The notes under the pieces were generated by a model. It was given only the letters and a program-made list of their open reading frames with translations. It had not been told where the DNA came from and ran no database searches. Positions 41,924 to 50,466 of a DNA stretch of 52,463 nucleotides are shown here, piece by piece (within the stretch, counting starts at the first letter, position 1; every line of letters starts with the position of its first letter). Source of the stretch: Enterococcus devriesei (GTDB lineage Bacteria; Bacillota; Bacilli; Lactobacillales; Enterococcaceae); assembly GCF_001885905.1 (NCBI RefSeq), contig NZ_JXKM01000010.1, positions 33,122-85,584 of the forward strand. The letters run 5' to 3'. The translations under genes and the position numbers were made by a program.

Positions 41924-42082
41924 ATGGATAATCAAAAAATTGAAAATTCACGGATGCAAAAGAGAGAAAGTCTCAAAGATAAGAGACAAGCGAAAAACTT
42001 ATTTTGGTTTAAGTTTCTTTTTAAACTATTAGAACTTGTCCATATGATAATAAAGATTATTCAAACATTATTATCAGCTTAG
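41924..42082 (+). CDS. Small hydrophobic peptide, 52 aa, candidate retron effector
   Basis: The ATG at 41924 follows AAAGGAG at 41908-41914. The first half is charged (MDNQKIENSRMQKRESLKDK), and the second is a hydrophobic/amphipathic helix (FWFKFLFKLLELVHMIIKII). It looks like a single-pass membrane or membrane-active peptide. The GGAG of its ribosome-binding site is paired with CTCC at 41867-41870 in the last hairpin of the RNA, so its translation is probably blocked until the structure changes. I choose this start over the TTG at 41798, which lies inside the structured RNA. Confidence 0.65.
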   Translation: MDNQKIENSRMQKRESLKDKRQAKNLFWFKFLFKLLELVHMIIKIIQTLLSA

Positions 42083-42128
42083 CTAGAGACGCCTGATTAA
42101 TTTATTTAATAAAAAGGAATGAATATTT

Positions 42129-42410
42129 ATGGGTATGGGGGATACACTTAAAAAATTACGAATGATTTATGGATATAGTGCGAAAGATTTGAGTGTACTA
42201 CTTGGAATATCTCCAAGTTATTTGTCTGAAATTGAAAATAATAAAAAAGAGCCGTCTTTCGACATTTTAAAAAAATATTCCGCTACTTTGGATATCAAAT
42301 TATCTAGTTTGCTATTATTTTCAGAAGAGTATTCGAAAAGTAATGGTGACAAATGGATAAGAAGTAAGATGGCAAAATTAATAAATAATTTTATGAAGGA
42401 GAATGATTAA
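42129..42410 (+). CDS. Xre-family transcriptional regulator
   Basis: This 93-aa protein has a Cro/C1-type helix-turn-helix (LKKLRMIYGYSAKDLSVLLGISPSYLSEIENNKKEPSFDILKKYSATLDI) and a short helical tail. The start is at 42129 or the second ATG at 42135, behind AAAGGAATG. The stop is 2 bases before the reverse transcriptase ATG. HTH partners occur in one group of known retrons; it may repress the operon or act as part of the toxin control. Confidence 0.85.
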   Translation: MGMGDTLKKLRMIYGYSAKDLSVLLGISPSYLSEIENNKKEPSFDILKKYSATLDIKLSSLLLFSEEYSKSNGDKWIRSKMAKLINNFMKEND

Positions 42411-42412
42411 CT

Positions 42413-43297
42413 ATGAAAGAATATAGTATAAATCAATCTCCTTTTTATAAATGCCATAATAAAAAAAAACTGGCTAAGATATTAGGTGTATCGATATCTG
42501 AATTAAGAAATATAGGGAAAAAAATATATTACAGAGAATTTATTAACAAAAAAGGAAGGGTAGTTTACGAACCTAATTCATATATTAAAAAGATACAAAG
42601 TAAAATAAATGATTTAATAGGGCGAATAGAAAAGCCATATTGGTTACAAGGTGGTATAAAAAAAAGAAGTAATATAACTAATTCAATGCTTCATAAAAAA
42701 TCGTATTATTTTTTAATTTTGGATATAAAAAAATTTTTTGAAAATTGTCAGAGATACTATGTATATCTGTTCTTTAAAAACAAAATGAAGATGTCTTCTG
42801 ATTGTTCGAATATATTAGCTGATATCTGTACTTATAATGGAAAACTTGTTACAGGAAGTCCCTCTAGCGTTTTAATAAGTTTTTTTTCTTATGAAGATAT
42901 GTTTATCAATATTTTTTCATTACTAGATACTAACCAGGTGCTTTCAGTATATGTAGACGATATAACCATCTCAAGTACGCTTCCTATTGTTGACCCGCAC
43001 TGCCTGAAACATGAAATAAACTCAGTTTTAAAAAAATATGGACATTCTTTAAACTTAGAAAAGTCTAAATATTACGGGAAATCAGAGTTCAAGAAAATTA
43101 CAGGAGTAGTTGTATCGCCTAAAAACGAGCTTAAAGTTCCTAATGATCATAGGAAAAAAATCGTTGATGGAATAAACAAAATTGACAACGTTGGTGAGCG
43201 CTCTAAATTGTCAGGTAGATTATCTTATGCTAGTCAAATAGAACCAAATATATTTCCAACGATTAAAGCAATTAATAAAAAAATTCATGATGATTGA
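42413..43297 (+). CDS. Retron-type reverse transcriptase
   Basis: This 294-aa protein has the RT motifs in order: LDIKKFFEN (motif A Asp), TGSPSSVLIS (motif B), YVDDITIS (motif C, YxDD), HSLNLEKSKYYG (motif D region) and FKKITGVVVSP. Retron hallmarks appear in variant form: the NAxxH block reads NSMLH just before motif A, and the VTG of region Y reads ITG. Its length is typical of retron RTs (about 300 aa). Start behind GAAGGAG. It would make multicopy single-stranded DNA from the RNA upstream of the operon. No large fused effector domain is present. Confidence 0.9.
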   Translation: MKEYSINQSPFYKCHNKKKLAKILGVSISELRNIGKKIYYREFINKKGRVVYEPNSYIKKIQSKINDLIGRIEKPYWLQGGIKKRSNITNSMLHKKSYYFLILDIKKFFENCQRYYVYLFFKNKMKMSSDCSNILADICTYNGKLVTGSPSSVLISFFSYEDMFINIFSLLDTNQVLSVYVDDITISSTLPIVDPHCLKHEINSVLKKYGHSLNLEKSKYYGKSEFKKITGVVVSPKNELKVPNDHRKKIVDGINKIDNVGERSKLSGRLSYASQIEPNIFPTIKAINKKIHDD

Positions 43298-43441
43298 GTT
43301 TTTTATTATAATTTTTATTTTAAATAAATTAGTTACAATTAAGTAATGTGACTTTATTTTAAAATATCCACATTTTTAAACTTTGTTATTTCAATTATGT
43401 AGTGTATTATTGATATATAAAACAGGAGGGAATGTTGTATA

Positions 43442-43714
43442 ATGGCCAGAGCTACAAGAATTAGGATGAATGATTCAAAAGGTTTTTCAAATGATGTTAC
43501 AGAAATTAAAGATATTTATTTGACTGGTGTCAAAAAACCCGCATATTACTCAAAAGAATCAATTTATGATTTTATAAAAGGCGGAAATACTGTTGATGTT
43601 AACATTCCTCCATATCCTAAATTAATCCTTGCAATGAGAAATGGACAGCGATATGTTCGATCTGAACCGAATGATACACCAAATGATAATTTGCTAAAAT
43701 TGCCTAGAGATTAA
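43442..43714 (+). CDS. DUF3892-like small protein
   Basis: This 90-aa protein starts behind AGGAGGGAATG. The pattern I.DIYLTGVKKPAYYSKESIYDFIKGGNTV...RNGQRYVRSEPNDTPNDNLLKLPRD matches DUF3892, whose members end DNLL.LP. Function unknown; it often lies in accessory islands. It has its own promoter region (145 bases after the RT) and a terminator, so it may not belong to the retron operon. Confidence 0.65.
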   Translation: MARATRIRMNDSKGFSNDVTEIKDIYLTGVKKPAYYSKESIYDFIKGGNTVDVNIPPYPKLILAMRNGQRYVRSEPNDTPNDNLLKLPRD

Positions 43715-43721
43715 TTTTCAT

Positions 43722-43749
43722 GACTACGGTTAATCACGTAGTCTTTTTT
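43722..43749 (+). terminator. Terminator after the DUF3892-like gene
   Basis: GACTAC (43722-43727) with GTAGTC (43738-43743), then T6. Confidence 0.8.
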
Positions 43750-44103
43750 CATTTTAATGATTAATAGTACTAACCTAAGAAGATTTAAATACCTTTAAAA
43801 AGCAGAAACATTAGTGGGATGTCATTTATTCAAACAATAAATGATTTGAGTGCTAATATTTTTAAAGATTCTATTATAAAATATGAGATAGCTTAATTAT
43901 AATAATTTAGTTTACATAAGATATATTATACTAAGTTATAGATGGTAAATGGCTTTAAATCAGGACAATTTCTTAATTGACAATATTTATGTTAACTAAT
44001 ATTTTCTTTAACATAAATATTGTCAACTTAGCTAGATGAATCTAAAATGATTGTCTGTATTGGTGACAAAACTAATTAATAATTACCTGATTCGAAAAAG
44101 AAA
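43750..44103. other. AT-rich gap with an 18-bp perfect inverted repeat
   Basis: No gene is seen in 354 bases. The outstanding feature is an inverted repeat with perfect 18-base arms at 43977-43994 and 44009-44026 (arms contain GACAATATTTATGTTA), 14-base loop, and no T run on either strand, so it is not an ordinary terminator. Confidence 0.6.
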
Positions 44104-44718
44104 TCATACAATTAGTTGGTCGATTTCTTTTTTTATTCGGTAAATTGTTTGCCTAGTCACATTGTAGTCTTTTGCAATCTTTGAGATAGCAACCCCATTC
44201 TCAAGATCCTGGACGATGCTCTTATAAACAAGGCGACGTTGAGGATCTTTTGTGTCTGCACTGTATAACTTAGGACGACCTTTATAGACGCCGTTTGCTT
44301 TAGCGATTTTAATTCCTTGTGCCTGGCGTCGTTTCGATTCAGTACGCTCTTGTTCAGCAATCATGGCCAAAATTTGAATGATTAGGTCTTTGATAAATTT
44401 ATCCAGGAGAGGATTTCCGATTGCTTCAGCCATGATCGGTAAACTGGTGATAATGAGTCGTACATTTTTCTTCTTTAAATAATTCACTGAATCGATAATC
44501 TCGTCATAATTGCGGCCAAGTCGATCAATGGCTTCTACAATAAAAATATCTTGCTCTCTGACAAAATCTAAAGCTTCCTGAAAAATCGGCCGATGACTAA
44601 TCGTCGCTCCAGATTGCTTTTCTATAAAAATTTTTTCAGCGCCAAACTTTTTCATTTCTTCAATTTGCCGTTGTTCATTCTGATCTATCGACGAGACTCG
44701 GATATATGCAATTTTCAA
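44104..44718 (-). CDS. Serine resolvase/invertase (second copy)
   Basis: This serine recombinase of about 204 aa starts [10 protein letters not shown] (catalytic Ser at position 9) and has [15 protein letters not shown], the [15 protein letters not shown] helix and a C-terminal HTH ([20 protein letters not shown]). I prefer the TTG at 44716-44718 (behind GCAGGT) to the GTG at 44739, because family members start MKIAYxRVS. It is clearly different in sequence from the copy at 2.6 kb. The res-like region lies immediately upstream. Confidence 0.88.
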   Translation of the reverse strand: MKIAYIRVSSIDQNEQRQIEEMKKFGAEKIFIEKQSGATISHRPIFQEALDFVREQDIFIVEAIDRLGRNYDEIIDSVNYLKKKNVRLIITSLPIMAEAIGNPLLDKFIKDLIIQILAMIAEQERTESKRRQAQGIKIAKANGVYKGRPKLYSADTKDPQRRLVYKSIVQDLENGVAISKIAKDYNVTRQTIYRIKKEIDQLIV

Positions 44719-44734
44719 AATTTTTACCTGCTTT

Positions 44735-44832
44735 CTCACACTATTTAAAACACACCCTAATCATACATTGGAAAACCATGTTTTTCAATGTTATTATGAT
44801 GTCTATTTAGGGTACACCTTAATGCTACACAT
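44735..44832. promoter_or_regulatory. res-like recombination site of the 44.1 kb resolvase
   Basis: Upstream of the resolvase, ACACACCCTAATCATACATTG and its near-inverse (CAATG...ATGATGTCTATTTAGGGTACACC) form partly inverted repeats over about 95 bases, the usual shape of a res site with subsites for resolvase dimers and its autoregulated promoter. Confidence 0.55.
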
Positions 44833-44846
44833 GAATAAAATATAAT

Positions 44847-44895
44847 AAAAGAACTCTGAAAAACCACTAATTAATGGTTCTTCAGAGTTCTTTTA
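44847..44895. terminator. Bidirectional terminator after transketolase
   Basis: AAGAACTCTGAA...CCA pairs with TGG...TTCAGAGTTCTT over about 18 bases, with an A run on one side and a T run on the other, so it can stop transcription in both directions. Confidence 0.85.
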
Positions 44896-44920
44896 AATAC
44901 TAAATGTTTTTATCAGACTC

Positions 44921-46915
44921 TTACATACTTTGATAAATTGACACAATATTTTCTACTGTAAATCCATACTCTTTAATTACTCTATCTCCAGGTGCGCTTG
45001 CTCCGTATTTATCGATAGCTATCATTGCACCATCTAGTCCTACGTAACGTTCCCAACCAAAGCTTGAGGCCATTTCAATAGAAACACGTTTGCGAACAGC
45101 ATTTGGTAAAACAGATTCTTTATATGCATCATCTTGTTTTTCAAATAAATCAAAACTTGGCATAGAAACGACAGAAACATCTTTTCCAGCCGCTTTAAGA
45201 GTTTTTTGTGCTTCCATTGCTAAGGCAACTTCAGATCCAGTAGCGATCAAGATACCTTCTGGAGTTTCGCCGTCTTGCGGCGAAAGGACATAAGCACCTT
45301 TAACAACATTTTCTTTTGCTAATTCGTTTGTTTTTGGTAAAACAGGCAAATTTTGACGAGACAATACTAACATTGTTGGGTGATCTGTTGACATCATGGC
45401 GATTTTCCATGCAGCAACGACTTCATTTCCATCAGCAGGACGTAGGACAGTTAAATTAGACATACTACGTAAGCTTGAAAGATGTTCTACAGGTTCATGC
45501 GTTGGGCCATCTTCTCCAACCGCAACTGAATCGTGTGTAAATACATACGTTACAGGCAATTTAGAAATAGCTGCTAGACGAACGGCCGCTCTTAAATAAT
45601 CTGTAAAAACAAAGAATGTTCCCACGTAAGTCTTTGAACCACCATGCAAGGCAATCCCATTTGCTGCAGCTGTCATAGCAAATTCACGTACACCGTACCA
45701 AATATTTCTTCCTTCGTATTGTCCTGGTTGAAAGTCTTTTTCACCAGCAACCATTGTATTATTTGAAGAAGATAAGTCTGCAGAACCGCCCCAGAAAGCA
45801 GGAACCGTTTTAGAAATAGCCGTTAATACTTGGCTACTTGAAACACGTGAAGCTAAAGCAGAATCTCCCTCTGCAAAACTAGGCAATTCGCTATCCCAGT
45901 CTTTTGGAAGTTCATTATTCATAGCTTGTTCAAATTGTTCAGCTAATTCAGGGTAAGCAGAACGATAGTCGTTAAATAATGCCGTCCATTCTTTTTCAGA
46001 ATTTACTCCTTTATCAACCATTTTTTCTTCAAAACGTTGGCTTACTCCATTTGGTACAAAGAAGTCTTTCCCTTCCCATCCATAAGCTTTTTTAGCTGCT
46101 TCAATACCTTCAGGACCTAGAGGAGCACCATGTACCTTATGTGTTCCTTCATTTGGAGCGCCATAGCCAATGACTGTTTTCACTTCAATTAAAGTTGGTT
46201 GGATCGTGTTTTTCTTTGCTTTTTCAATAGCTTGGTTAATTTCTTCTAAATTATTGCCATCTTCAACTAAAATGTGTTGCCAATCATATGCTTCAAATCG
46301 TTGTCCAACATTTTCAGTAAACGCTTTTGATGTTGGTCCATCTAACGAAATATCATTTGAGTCATACAAAACAACTAGCTTTCCAAGTTTCAAGTGACCT
46401 GCCAAACTAGCTGCCTCCGCAGAAACCCCTTCCATTAAATCACCATCTCCACACAATGCATACGTGTAATGATCTACAATTTCAAATTCTTCTTTGTTAT
46501 AGGTCGCTGCTAAATGTACCTCTGCCATTGCCATACCTACAGCATTTGCTATCCCTTGGCCTAACGGTCCTGTTGTCGCCTCTACACCATCTGTAAAATG
46601 TACTTCTGGATGTCCAGGTGTTTTACTATCCCATTGACGAAAGTTTTTTAAATCATCCATTGAAACGTTATAGCCTGCAAGATGCAATAAACTATAAAGC
46701 ATAATAGAGCCATGTCCTGCAGAGAGGACGAAGCGATCACGATCTACCCATTTTGAATTTTTAGGGTTCACTTTTAAATGTTGTGTCCAAAGAGTGTAAG
46801 CCATTGGAGCTGCTCCCATTGGTAATCCTGGATGTCCAGAGTTGGCTTTTTGGACCCCCTCCATACTAAGCGTTCTAATCGTGTTAACCGCTAACTGGTC
46901 AATATTATCAAACAA
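44921..46915 (-). CDS. tkt: Transketolase
   Basis: This 664-aa full-length thiamine diphosphate enzyme has [18 protein letters not shown], the TPP motif [50 protein letters not shown] and, in the pyrimidine domain, [20 protein letters not shown]. It moves two-carbon units between pentose and hexose phosphates. At the end of a PTS operon with a dehydrogenase, it probably feeds xylulose 5-phosphate from an imported pentitol into central metabolism. Start behind AAAGGATG. It is plasmid-borne in addition to the expected chromosomal tkt. Confidence 0.95.
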   Translation of the reverse strand: MFDNIDQLAVNTIRTLSMEGVQKANSGHPGLPMGAAPMAYTLWTQHLKVNPKNSKWVDRDRFVLSAGHGSIMLYSLLHLAGYNVSMDDLKNFRQWDSKTPGHPEVHFTDGVEATTGPLGQGIANAVGMAMAEVHLAATYNKEEFEIVDHYTYALCGDGDLMEGVSAEAASLAGHLKLGKLVVLYDSNDISLDGPTSKAFTENVGQRFEAYDWQHILVEDGNNLEEINQAIEKAKKNTIQPTLIEVKTVIGYGAPNEGTHKVHGAPLGPEGIEAAKKAYGWEGKDFFVPNGVSQRFEEKMVDKGVNSEKEWTALFNDYRSAYPELAEQFEQAMNNELPKDWDSELPSFAEGDSALASRVSSSQVLTAISKTVPAFWGGSADLSSSNNTMVAGEKDFQPGQYEGRNIWYGVREFAMTAAANGIALHGGSKTYVGTFFVFTDYLRAAVRLAAISKLPVTYVFTHDSVAVGEDGPTHEPVEHLSSLRSMSNLTVLRPADGNEVVAAWKIAMMSTDHPTMLVLSRQNLPVLPKTNELAKENVVKGAYVLSPQDGETPEGILIATGSEVALAMEAQKTLKAAGKDVSVVSMPSFDLFEKQDDAYKESVLPNAVRKRVSIEMASSFGWERYVGLDGAMIAIDKYGASAPGDRVIKEYGFTVENIVSIYQSM

Positions 46916-46974
46916 TTAAATCATCCTTTTAGTTTTATTTTTGACGATAAATACATTCTCAATATTTCTATTGC

Positions 46975-47394
46975 CTATTGATTAAAGATTTCTAAAAACT
47001 TATCCATATTAGAAGCTTTAACTAATGTATCAACATAATCCTCATCAGAAAGTTTCACCGCTAAATCTTGTAAAATTTCTAAATGATCATTATCGCCACC
47101 TGCAATACCGATGATTAAATACGCTTTATTTTCGTCATATTGAATTCCGTTTGGATAATGAATAACTGATATACCTGATTTTTTTACATATTTTTTAGCT
47201 TCATTCATCCCATGAGGGATAGCAATTCCGTTACCAATATATGTTATATCTGATTTTTCTTTTTCTAACATTGATTCTATATATTGTTCTTCAATTAAAT
47301 TATTTTTTAGTAATACCCTACCTGCTTCTTTAATTGCTTGTTCTTTAGAAACACTTTCTTGCTTAAATTCAACTTGGTTCTTAGTTATTTTCAT
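46975..47394 (-). CDS. PTS EIIA, mannitol/fructose type
   Basis: This 139-aa protein of the PTS_EIIA type-2 family has the phosphorylated His in GNGIAIPHGMNEAKKYV (about residue 61). It carries phosphate from HPr to the EIIB domain of its partner. The start overlaps the end of the EIICB gene by 14 bases, so the two are translationally coupled. Confidence 0.9.
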   Translation of the reverse strand: MKITKNQVEFKQESVSKEQAIKEAGRVLLKNNLIEEQYIESMLEKEKSDITYIGNGIAIPHGMNEAKKYVKKSGISVIHYPNGIQYDENKAYLIIGIAGGDNDHLEILQDLAVKLSDEDYVDTLVKASNMDKFLEIFNQ

Positions 47395-48829
47395 CTTGGA
47401 CCGTCCCTTCTTTTAAATCTTCTATTAAGATATCATACTGAGGATCATTTAAAAATGATTTTACCGTTCTGACTACTGCATGAGGAGCCACCATTTTCGC
47501 ACGCTCGTATAATTTTTCGTGAGTAACGATGACTTTTGTATCTTTACTAACGCTATCTACTGCTTCATTTATTACTTTAATATTTAATCCTGCTTTATTT
47601 ACTTTGTTTTTTAAAATGCCACTTCCCATAGCACTAGAACCGATACCCGCATCACATGCAAAGACAATCACATCTATTTCTGAAGTTTTCCATGACAATC
47701 TTTTTTTCTCATTTTTATTAGTATTTTCATTTTCTGATGATACTGGCGCTGTTTTTTCAACACCAAGCATATTACTAATATCATCGCCTAAAGATACGTC
47801 TTCATCTTCTATTACTGATTTATCTAATTTTAGAATAGCTGCTGCCGTAAGCAGGCTGCCTAAAATCCCAGCTAAAATACCTAACAATACTGGAATAGCT
47901 CCTCCTTTTGGAAGCATAATTAAAAAGGATATGATACTCCCAGGGTGAGGGTATCCTGCTAATCCTGCGTTTAATAATACCCATACAACAATTTGTGCAA
48001 TACCTCCTGCAATAACAGCTAAAAACATAAGCGGTCTCATCAACACGTAAGGGAAATAAACTTCATGGATCCCGCCAATAAATTGAATTAGTAATGCTGA
48101 CGGAGCAGATTTTTTACTATTTCCTTTACCAAACATAGAGTAAGCAATCAGAATACCGGCCCCTGGTGCAGGACTCGATACAAGCATGTAGAATAATGTT
48201 TTTCCTCCATGTTCTAGTATCTCCGATGCTCCAAGTGGAACAAAAATTCCTTGATCAATAGCGTTATTCAAAAATAATACTTTTGCAGGTTCAATAATAA
48301 CTGCTAATAGAGGATATAATCCTGCAGCAATTAAGAAATTAATACCAGTAGTAGCTAGAGCAGTTAAACCGGCAATAACAGGTCCAATGACATAGAATGA
48401 AAAGACAGCTAATATGAGTCCAATTATACCAATTGAAAAGTTATTAATTAACATTTCAAACCCAGATTTTATTTTACCGTCTATTGCTTGATCTACTTTT
48501 TTTATCGTCCAACCTCCAAGTGGTCCAAGAATCATTGCAGCTAGGAACATCGGAATCTCTGATCCGAAAATTGCTCCAGAAGCTGCTACTGCACCAGCTA
48601 CCGCACCACGTTGACCATAGATCATTCGCCCACCAGTATATGCAATTAAAATAGGTAGTAAGTATTGTAGCATTGGTGAAATCATTGTCGCTAAATCAGC
48701 ATTAGGTAACCAACCAGTGTCTAAAAATAAAGCTGTTATTAGCCCCCATGCTATAAAGGCTCCAATATTAGGAATAACCATACCCGCTAGAAAACCACCA
48801 AATTTTTGTATCTTTATCTTTACATTCAT
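47381..48829 (-). CDS. PTS EIICB, mannitol-type sugar-alcohol permease
   Basis: This 482-aa protein has an N-terminal EIIC membrane domain (IQKFGGFLAGMVIPNIGAFIAWG; GGRMIYGQRGAVAGAVA; GSEIPMFLAAMILGPLGG; IHEVYFPYVLM) and a C-terminal EIIB domain with FACDAGIGSSAMGSGIL, the Cys phosphorylation site of MtlA-type IIB. The IIA domain is a separate gene. It imports and phosphorylates a polyol. The substrate is not mannitol for certain; the neighbouring SDR and transketolase favour a pentitol. Confidence 0.9.
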   Translation of the reverse strand: MNVKIKIQKFGGFLAGMVIPNIGAFIAWGLITALFLDTGWLPNADLATMISPMLQYLLPILIAYTGGRMIYGQRGAVAGAVAASGAIFGSEIPMFLAAMILGPLGGWTIKKVDQAIDGKIKSGFEMLINNFSIGIIGLILAVFSFYVIGPVIAGLTALATTGINFLIAAGLYPLLAVIIEPAKVLFLNNAIDQGIFVPLGASEILEHGGKTLFYMLVSSPAPGAGILIAYSMFGKGNSKKSAPSALLIQFIGGIHEVYFPYVLMRPLMFLAVIAGGIAQIVVWVLLNAGLAGYPHPGSIISFLIMLPKGGAIPVLLGILAGILGSLLTAAAILKLDKSVIEDEDVSLGDDISNMLGVEKTAPVSSENENTNKNEKKRLSWKTSEIDVIVFACDAGIGSSAMGSGILKNKVNKAGLNIKVINEAVDSVSKDTKVIVTHEKLYERAKMVAPHAVVRTVKSFLNDPQYDILIEDLKEGTVQDENN

Positions 48830-48847
48830 ATGATCTCTCCCTCTCTA

Positions 48848-49618
48848 TTAAAACATTATGTCTCCACCATTTAAATTAATGGTTTGTCCTGTTATATAAG
48901 TTGCATCATCACTTAATAAAAATTTAACTAATTTTGCTACATCTTCCACTGTTCCTAATTTTCTTAACGGAATTTTAGCTTTAAAATAATCCATTACTTC
49001 ATCTGGATTTAAGTTCCGTTTTTTTGCATAATCTTTTTTCTGTTCATCCCACATTGGCGTGTATATTACTCCTGGTGCAATACTATTAACTCGAATCCCC
49101 TTAGGACCGAACTCAGCTGCTAATGATTGAGTCAATCCAATAACACCAAATTTACTTGAACAATAAGCTTGATAGCTACTTGTCCCTACCTTTCCAGACT
49201 GAGAAGAAAGATTTATGATACTTCCTTTTCCTTTTTCTAACATTTGCTCTATTGCAACTTTACAACATAAAAACTGACCTTTTAAATTAATATTTAATGT
49301 ATTATCCCATAGCTCTTCTGTGTGTTCGAAAAACGGAATAATTTTAGAAATACCGGCACTGTTTACCCAATAATCAATTAATCCATATTTCTCTTTAATA
49401 TAATCTCCTAATTCTTTTATATCACTAGCATTGGTCACATCTAAAGTTCTTGCTTCTGCCTTAAATCCATTATTCTCAATTTCTTTAGCTACTTCGAGAG
49501 CTGCCTCTCCATTGATATCGCTTACAATGACTTGTGCACCTATTCTAGCAAGTTCTAGACAGATACCCGCACCAATACCGCTTCCTCCACCTGTTACAAC
49601 AGCTATCTTTCCATTCAT
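48848..49618 (-). CDS. Short-chain dehydrogenase (polyol-phosphate type)
   Basis: This 256-aa classical SDR has TGGGSGIGAG (NAD binding), NSAG, the catalytic Ser in NLSSQSG and the YxxxK motif YCSSK, and ends LNGGDIMF. It is the first gene of the PTS operon and probably oxidises the imported polyol phosphate, for example arabitol or xylitol phosphate to a ketopentose phosphate, or sorbitol 6-phosphate to fructose 6-phosphate. The start ATG follows a leader with GGAGGATG. Confidence 0.88.
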   Translation of the reverse strand: MNGKIAVVTGGGSGIGAGICLELARIGAQVIVSDINGEAALEVAKEIENNGFKAEARTLDVTNASDIKELGDYIKEKYGLIDYWVNSAGISKIIPFFEHTEELWDNTLNINLKGQFLCCKVAIEQMLEKGKGSIINLSSQSGKVGTSSYQAYCSSKFGVIGLTQSLAAEFGPKGIRVNSIAPGVIYTPMWDEQKKDYAKKRNLNPDEVMDYFKAKIPLRKLGTVEDVAKLVKFLLSDDATYITGQTINLNGGDIMF

Positions 49619-49659
49619 ATTCTCGATAAAGCATCATCCTCCAGTTTTATTAAAGTCGT

Positions 49660-49707
49660 AGTAACGACGTCATGACCTCATTATATCACGTAGTAAAAAA
49701 AAGGCAA
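49660..49707 (-). promoter_or_regulatory. PTS operon promoter with GntR-operator candidate
   Basis: Minus strand: TTGCCT (49702-49707), 16-base spacer, TATAAT (49680-49685). Immediately downstream, GAGGTCATGACGTC (about 49664-49677) contains the dyad GTCATGAC. A related ATGACATGATGAC lies just upstream of the gntR-type gene (about 50485-50500), suggesting both promoters are controlled by that regulator. Confidence 0.72.
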
Positions 49708-49710
49708 TAA

Positions 49711-49738
49711 AAAAAGTGAATACTATTCACTTTTTTTT
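49711..49738. terminator. Bidirectional hairpin at the 3' end of the gntR gene
   Basis: AGTGAAT (49715-49721) and ATTCACT (49725-49731), flanked by A and T runs. It isolates the regulator transcript from the PTS promoter. Confidence 0.75.
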
Positions 49739-50466
49739 AATATGATCTTATAAACGCTAATATCTCCTCTGTCTCGAGAGATTGAATACTCAACAGGAGT
49801 TCCACCTATATCATACGTTCTTGTTTCAACATGCTGGATGGGTTCACTATTTTTTATGTTTAGTAAAATTGAGTCTTCCTCTTCAACTTTTTTAGCACGA
49901 AATTCTTTTTCAGCGAAACCAATTTTTACGTCATACTTTTCTTTCATAATTGCAAATAAAGAATTATTTGATAAATCATCTTCTTCTAATCCATTTGCAT
50001 AAGCAACAGGGACATAAGTAGTAACGACTATTACAGGAGTTTCATTAAGAAATCTTAATCGCTCTATTTTATAGAAATCAGTTACTTCATTTCCAAAAAT
50101 CTTTACAAGCTCATCATTTTTTTTTATCTTTTCAATTGAAAGTAACTTAGTAGAACTCTTATTTCCATTGGTTTCAAACTCTTCTTGGAAACTTCTTAAT
50201 TCTTGTAAATTCCATAAATGCTTCTTACGAGGTATCACAAAGGTTCCAATCCCTCTTCTTTTTTCTAAATATCCTTCGTTAACTAGGTTTTCAATTGCCT
50301 GTCTTACAGTAGTTCTACTTAAACCAGATTCTTTAATAATTATTGTTTCGGGAGGTAAACTTTCGTCCTCTTGATAAGTTCCGTTATCAATTTTTTCTAT
50401 TATTGTTTTTTGTAATTGGTAATATAAAGGTGTGGGATTATCCTTATCAATAAAAAAATGATTCAT
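49723..50466 (-). CDS. GntR/UTRA-family regulator of the PTS operon
   Basis: This 247-aa protein of the HutC subfamily starts PTPLYYQLQKTIIEKIDNGTYQEDESLPPE and has the winged helix SRTTVRQAIENLVNEGYLEKRRGIGTFV. A UTRA sensor domain follows (YKIERLRFLNETPVIVVTTYVP...PIQHVETRTYDIGGTPVEYS). UTRA domains bind sugar phosphates or related ligands. Same strand as, and directly upstream of, the SDR-PTS-tkt operon. Start behind AAAGGAGTAATT. Confidence 0.9.
   Translation of the reverse strand: MNHFFIDKDNPTPLYYQLQKTIIEKIDNGTYQEDESLPPETIIIKESGLSRTTVRQAIENLVNEGYLEKRRGIGTFVIPRKKHLWNLQELRSFQEEFETNGNKSSTKLLSIEKIKKNDELVKIFGNEVTDFYKIERLRFLNETPVIVVTTYVPVAYANGLEEDDLSNNSLFAIMKEKYDVKIGFAEKEFRAKKVEEEDSILLNIKNSEPIQHVETRTYDIGGTPVEYSISRDRGDISVYKIILKKSE

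Noticed and set aside
47529..47948. 139-codon plus-strand frame within the EIICB gene
   Set aside because: It is antisense to a clearly conserved PTS gene, is serine/phenylalanine-rich and has no translation signals.
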